A DNA stretch of 6,719 bases from Rhodospirillales bacterium (GTDB lineage Bacteria; Pseudomonadota; Alphaproteobacteria; Acetobacterales; Acetobacteraceae): NCBI GenBank assembly GCA_015654825.1, contig JAATGE010000322.1, forward strand, positions 1 through 6,719, given 5' to 3'. Made by a program: the position numbers and the translations under genes. A model generated the notes under the pieces. It was given only the letters and a program-made list of their open reading frames with translations, searched no databases and was not told where the DNA came from. Positions 6,299 through 6,719 of this stretch are shown here, one piece after another (position 1 is the stretch's first letter; every line of letters begins with the position of its first letter).

Positions 6299-6719
6299 TC
6301 ATTCGGTTATGCGGCCATCATCCCTTATGACGTCGGCACGTGTAGCCACGATGTAATCATAGTCTGGCTTGCCTTCGGAGATCACACCTGCCACTCGCCA
6401 GCCGATCCTGTGCCCATTGTCTTCGGCATCAATCATCATGACGGGGCCACCACTTATTCCCCCGAACTCAAAACCTGGTCGTGGCAGTGGAACGCCAGGC
6501 AAAGGCGAGATCGGGCCTTGGTCATGATCAACCCGGATGGTGATCTGCAAGTCTGAAACACCTGCCGATCCCCATCCGATATAAATGCCGCCGGCGACCT
6601 GTTCAGCGCCCACGATGCGTTCTTGTCCTGGCCAGCCAGCTAGCAGGATGATCCCGCCGCTGGCGGGGGTATTGGGCGGCCAAGCTCGCTCAAGGGGGCT
6701 GAACCCGATTTTTGGGAGG
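6299..6719 (-). CDS. Trypsin-like serine protease, C-terminal part (start outside window)
   Basis: The frame is open from the window edge to a TGA at 6299-6301, giving 139 visible codons of a longer protein. GGISGGPVM (visible residues 86-94) is the GxSGGP motif around the nucleophilic serine of chymotrypsin-fold proteases. It is preceded by LLAGWPGQERI (25-35), which fits the strand before the oxyanion region. It is followed by RVAGVISE (108-115) and a typical ending ADVIRDDGRITE. The catalytic His and Asp would lie in the missing N-terminal part. A GTG at 6611-6613 could be taken as a start, but the frame continues upstream with protease-like sequence, so I treat the gene as partial. Without the N-terminus I cannot say whether it is exported or fused to another domain. 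It lies upstream of the zinc-ribbon-like gene in the same direction and may be its operon partner. An inactive protease-like fold is possible. Confidence 0.75.
   Translation of the reverse strand, partial: LPKIGFSPLERAWPPNTPASGGIILLAGWPGQERIVGAEQVAGGIYIGWGSAGVSDLQITIRVDHDQGPISPLPGVPLPRPGFEFGGISGGPVMMIDAEDNGHRIGWRVAGVISEGKPDYDYIVATRADVIRDDGRITE

Noticed and set aside
6251..6556. Plus-strand ORF of 101 residues antisense to the protease
   Set aside because: It lies opposite the recognisable GxSGGP protease frame and has no ribosome site or known domain.

Overview
The window looks like chromosomal DNA from a GC-rich Gram-negative bacterium. A beta- or gammaproteobacterium, perhaps of the Burkholderiales, is my best guess. 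This rests on base composition, the Shine-Dalgarno sites, the Sec signal peptides and a HAF-repeat secreted protein; no taxonomic marker gene is present.

Layout, left to right. Positions 1-260 carry no supportable gene, only two hairpins. A 3.6-kb gene at 261-3866 (minus) encodes a full-length fused HyuA-HyuB, ATP-dependent 5-oxoprolinase type protein. Upstream of it and in the same direction, after a 170-nt gap, is a secreted protein of the HAF-repeat family (4037-5101, minus). It is built from seven repeats of about 45 residues. Positions 5102-5629 form a gene-poor divergent region holding a strong stem-loop with a T-rich tail and the likely promoter and ribosome site of the next gene. A short exported protein of unknown function (5630-5998, plus) reads rightwards. 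It meets, end to end with an 18-nt gap, a tiny eight-cysteine zinc-ribbon-like protein (6017-6223, minus). Upstream of that, and probably in the same transcript, lies the C-terminal part of a trypsin-like serine protease (6299 to the window edge, minus), whose start is outside the window.

The genes do not form one obvious pathway. The oxoprolinase is a metabolic enzyme and no transporter or partner gene is visible beside it. The HAF protein and the 122-residue protein are probably cell-envelope or exported proteins. The protease and zinc-ribbon pair is the only arrangement that hints at an uncharacterised system, but it is cut by the window edge. Base composition shifts from very GC-rich in the oxoprolinase to much more AT-rich in parts of the HAF gene, so the right half may be accessory DNA. 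I see no tRNA, rRNA, CRISPR array, insertion sequence or attachment site.
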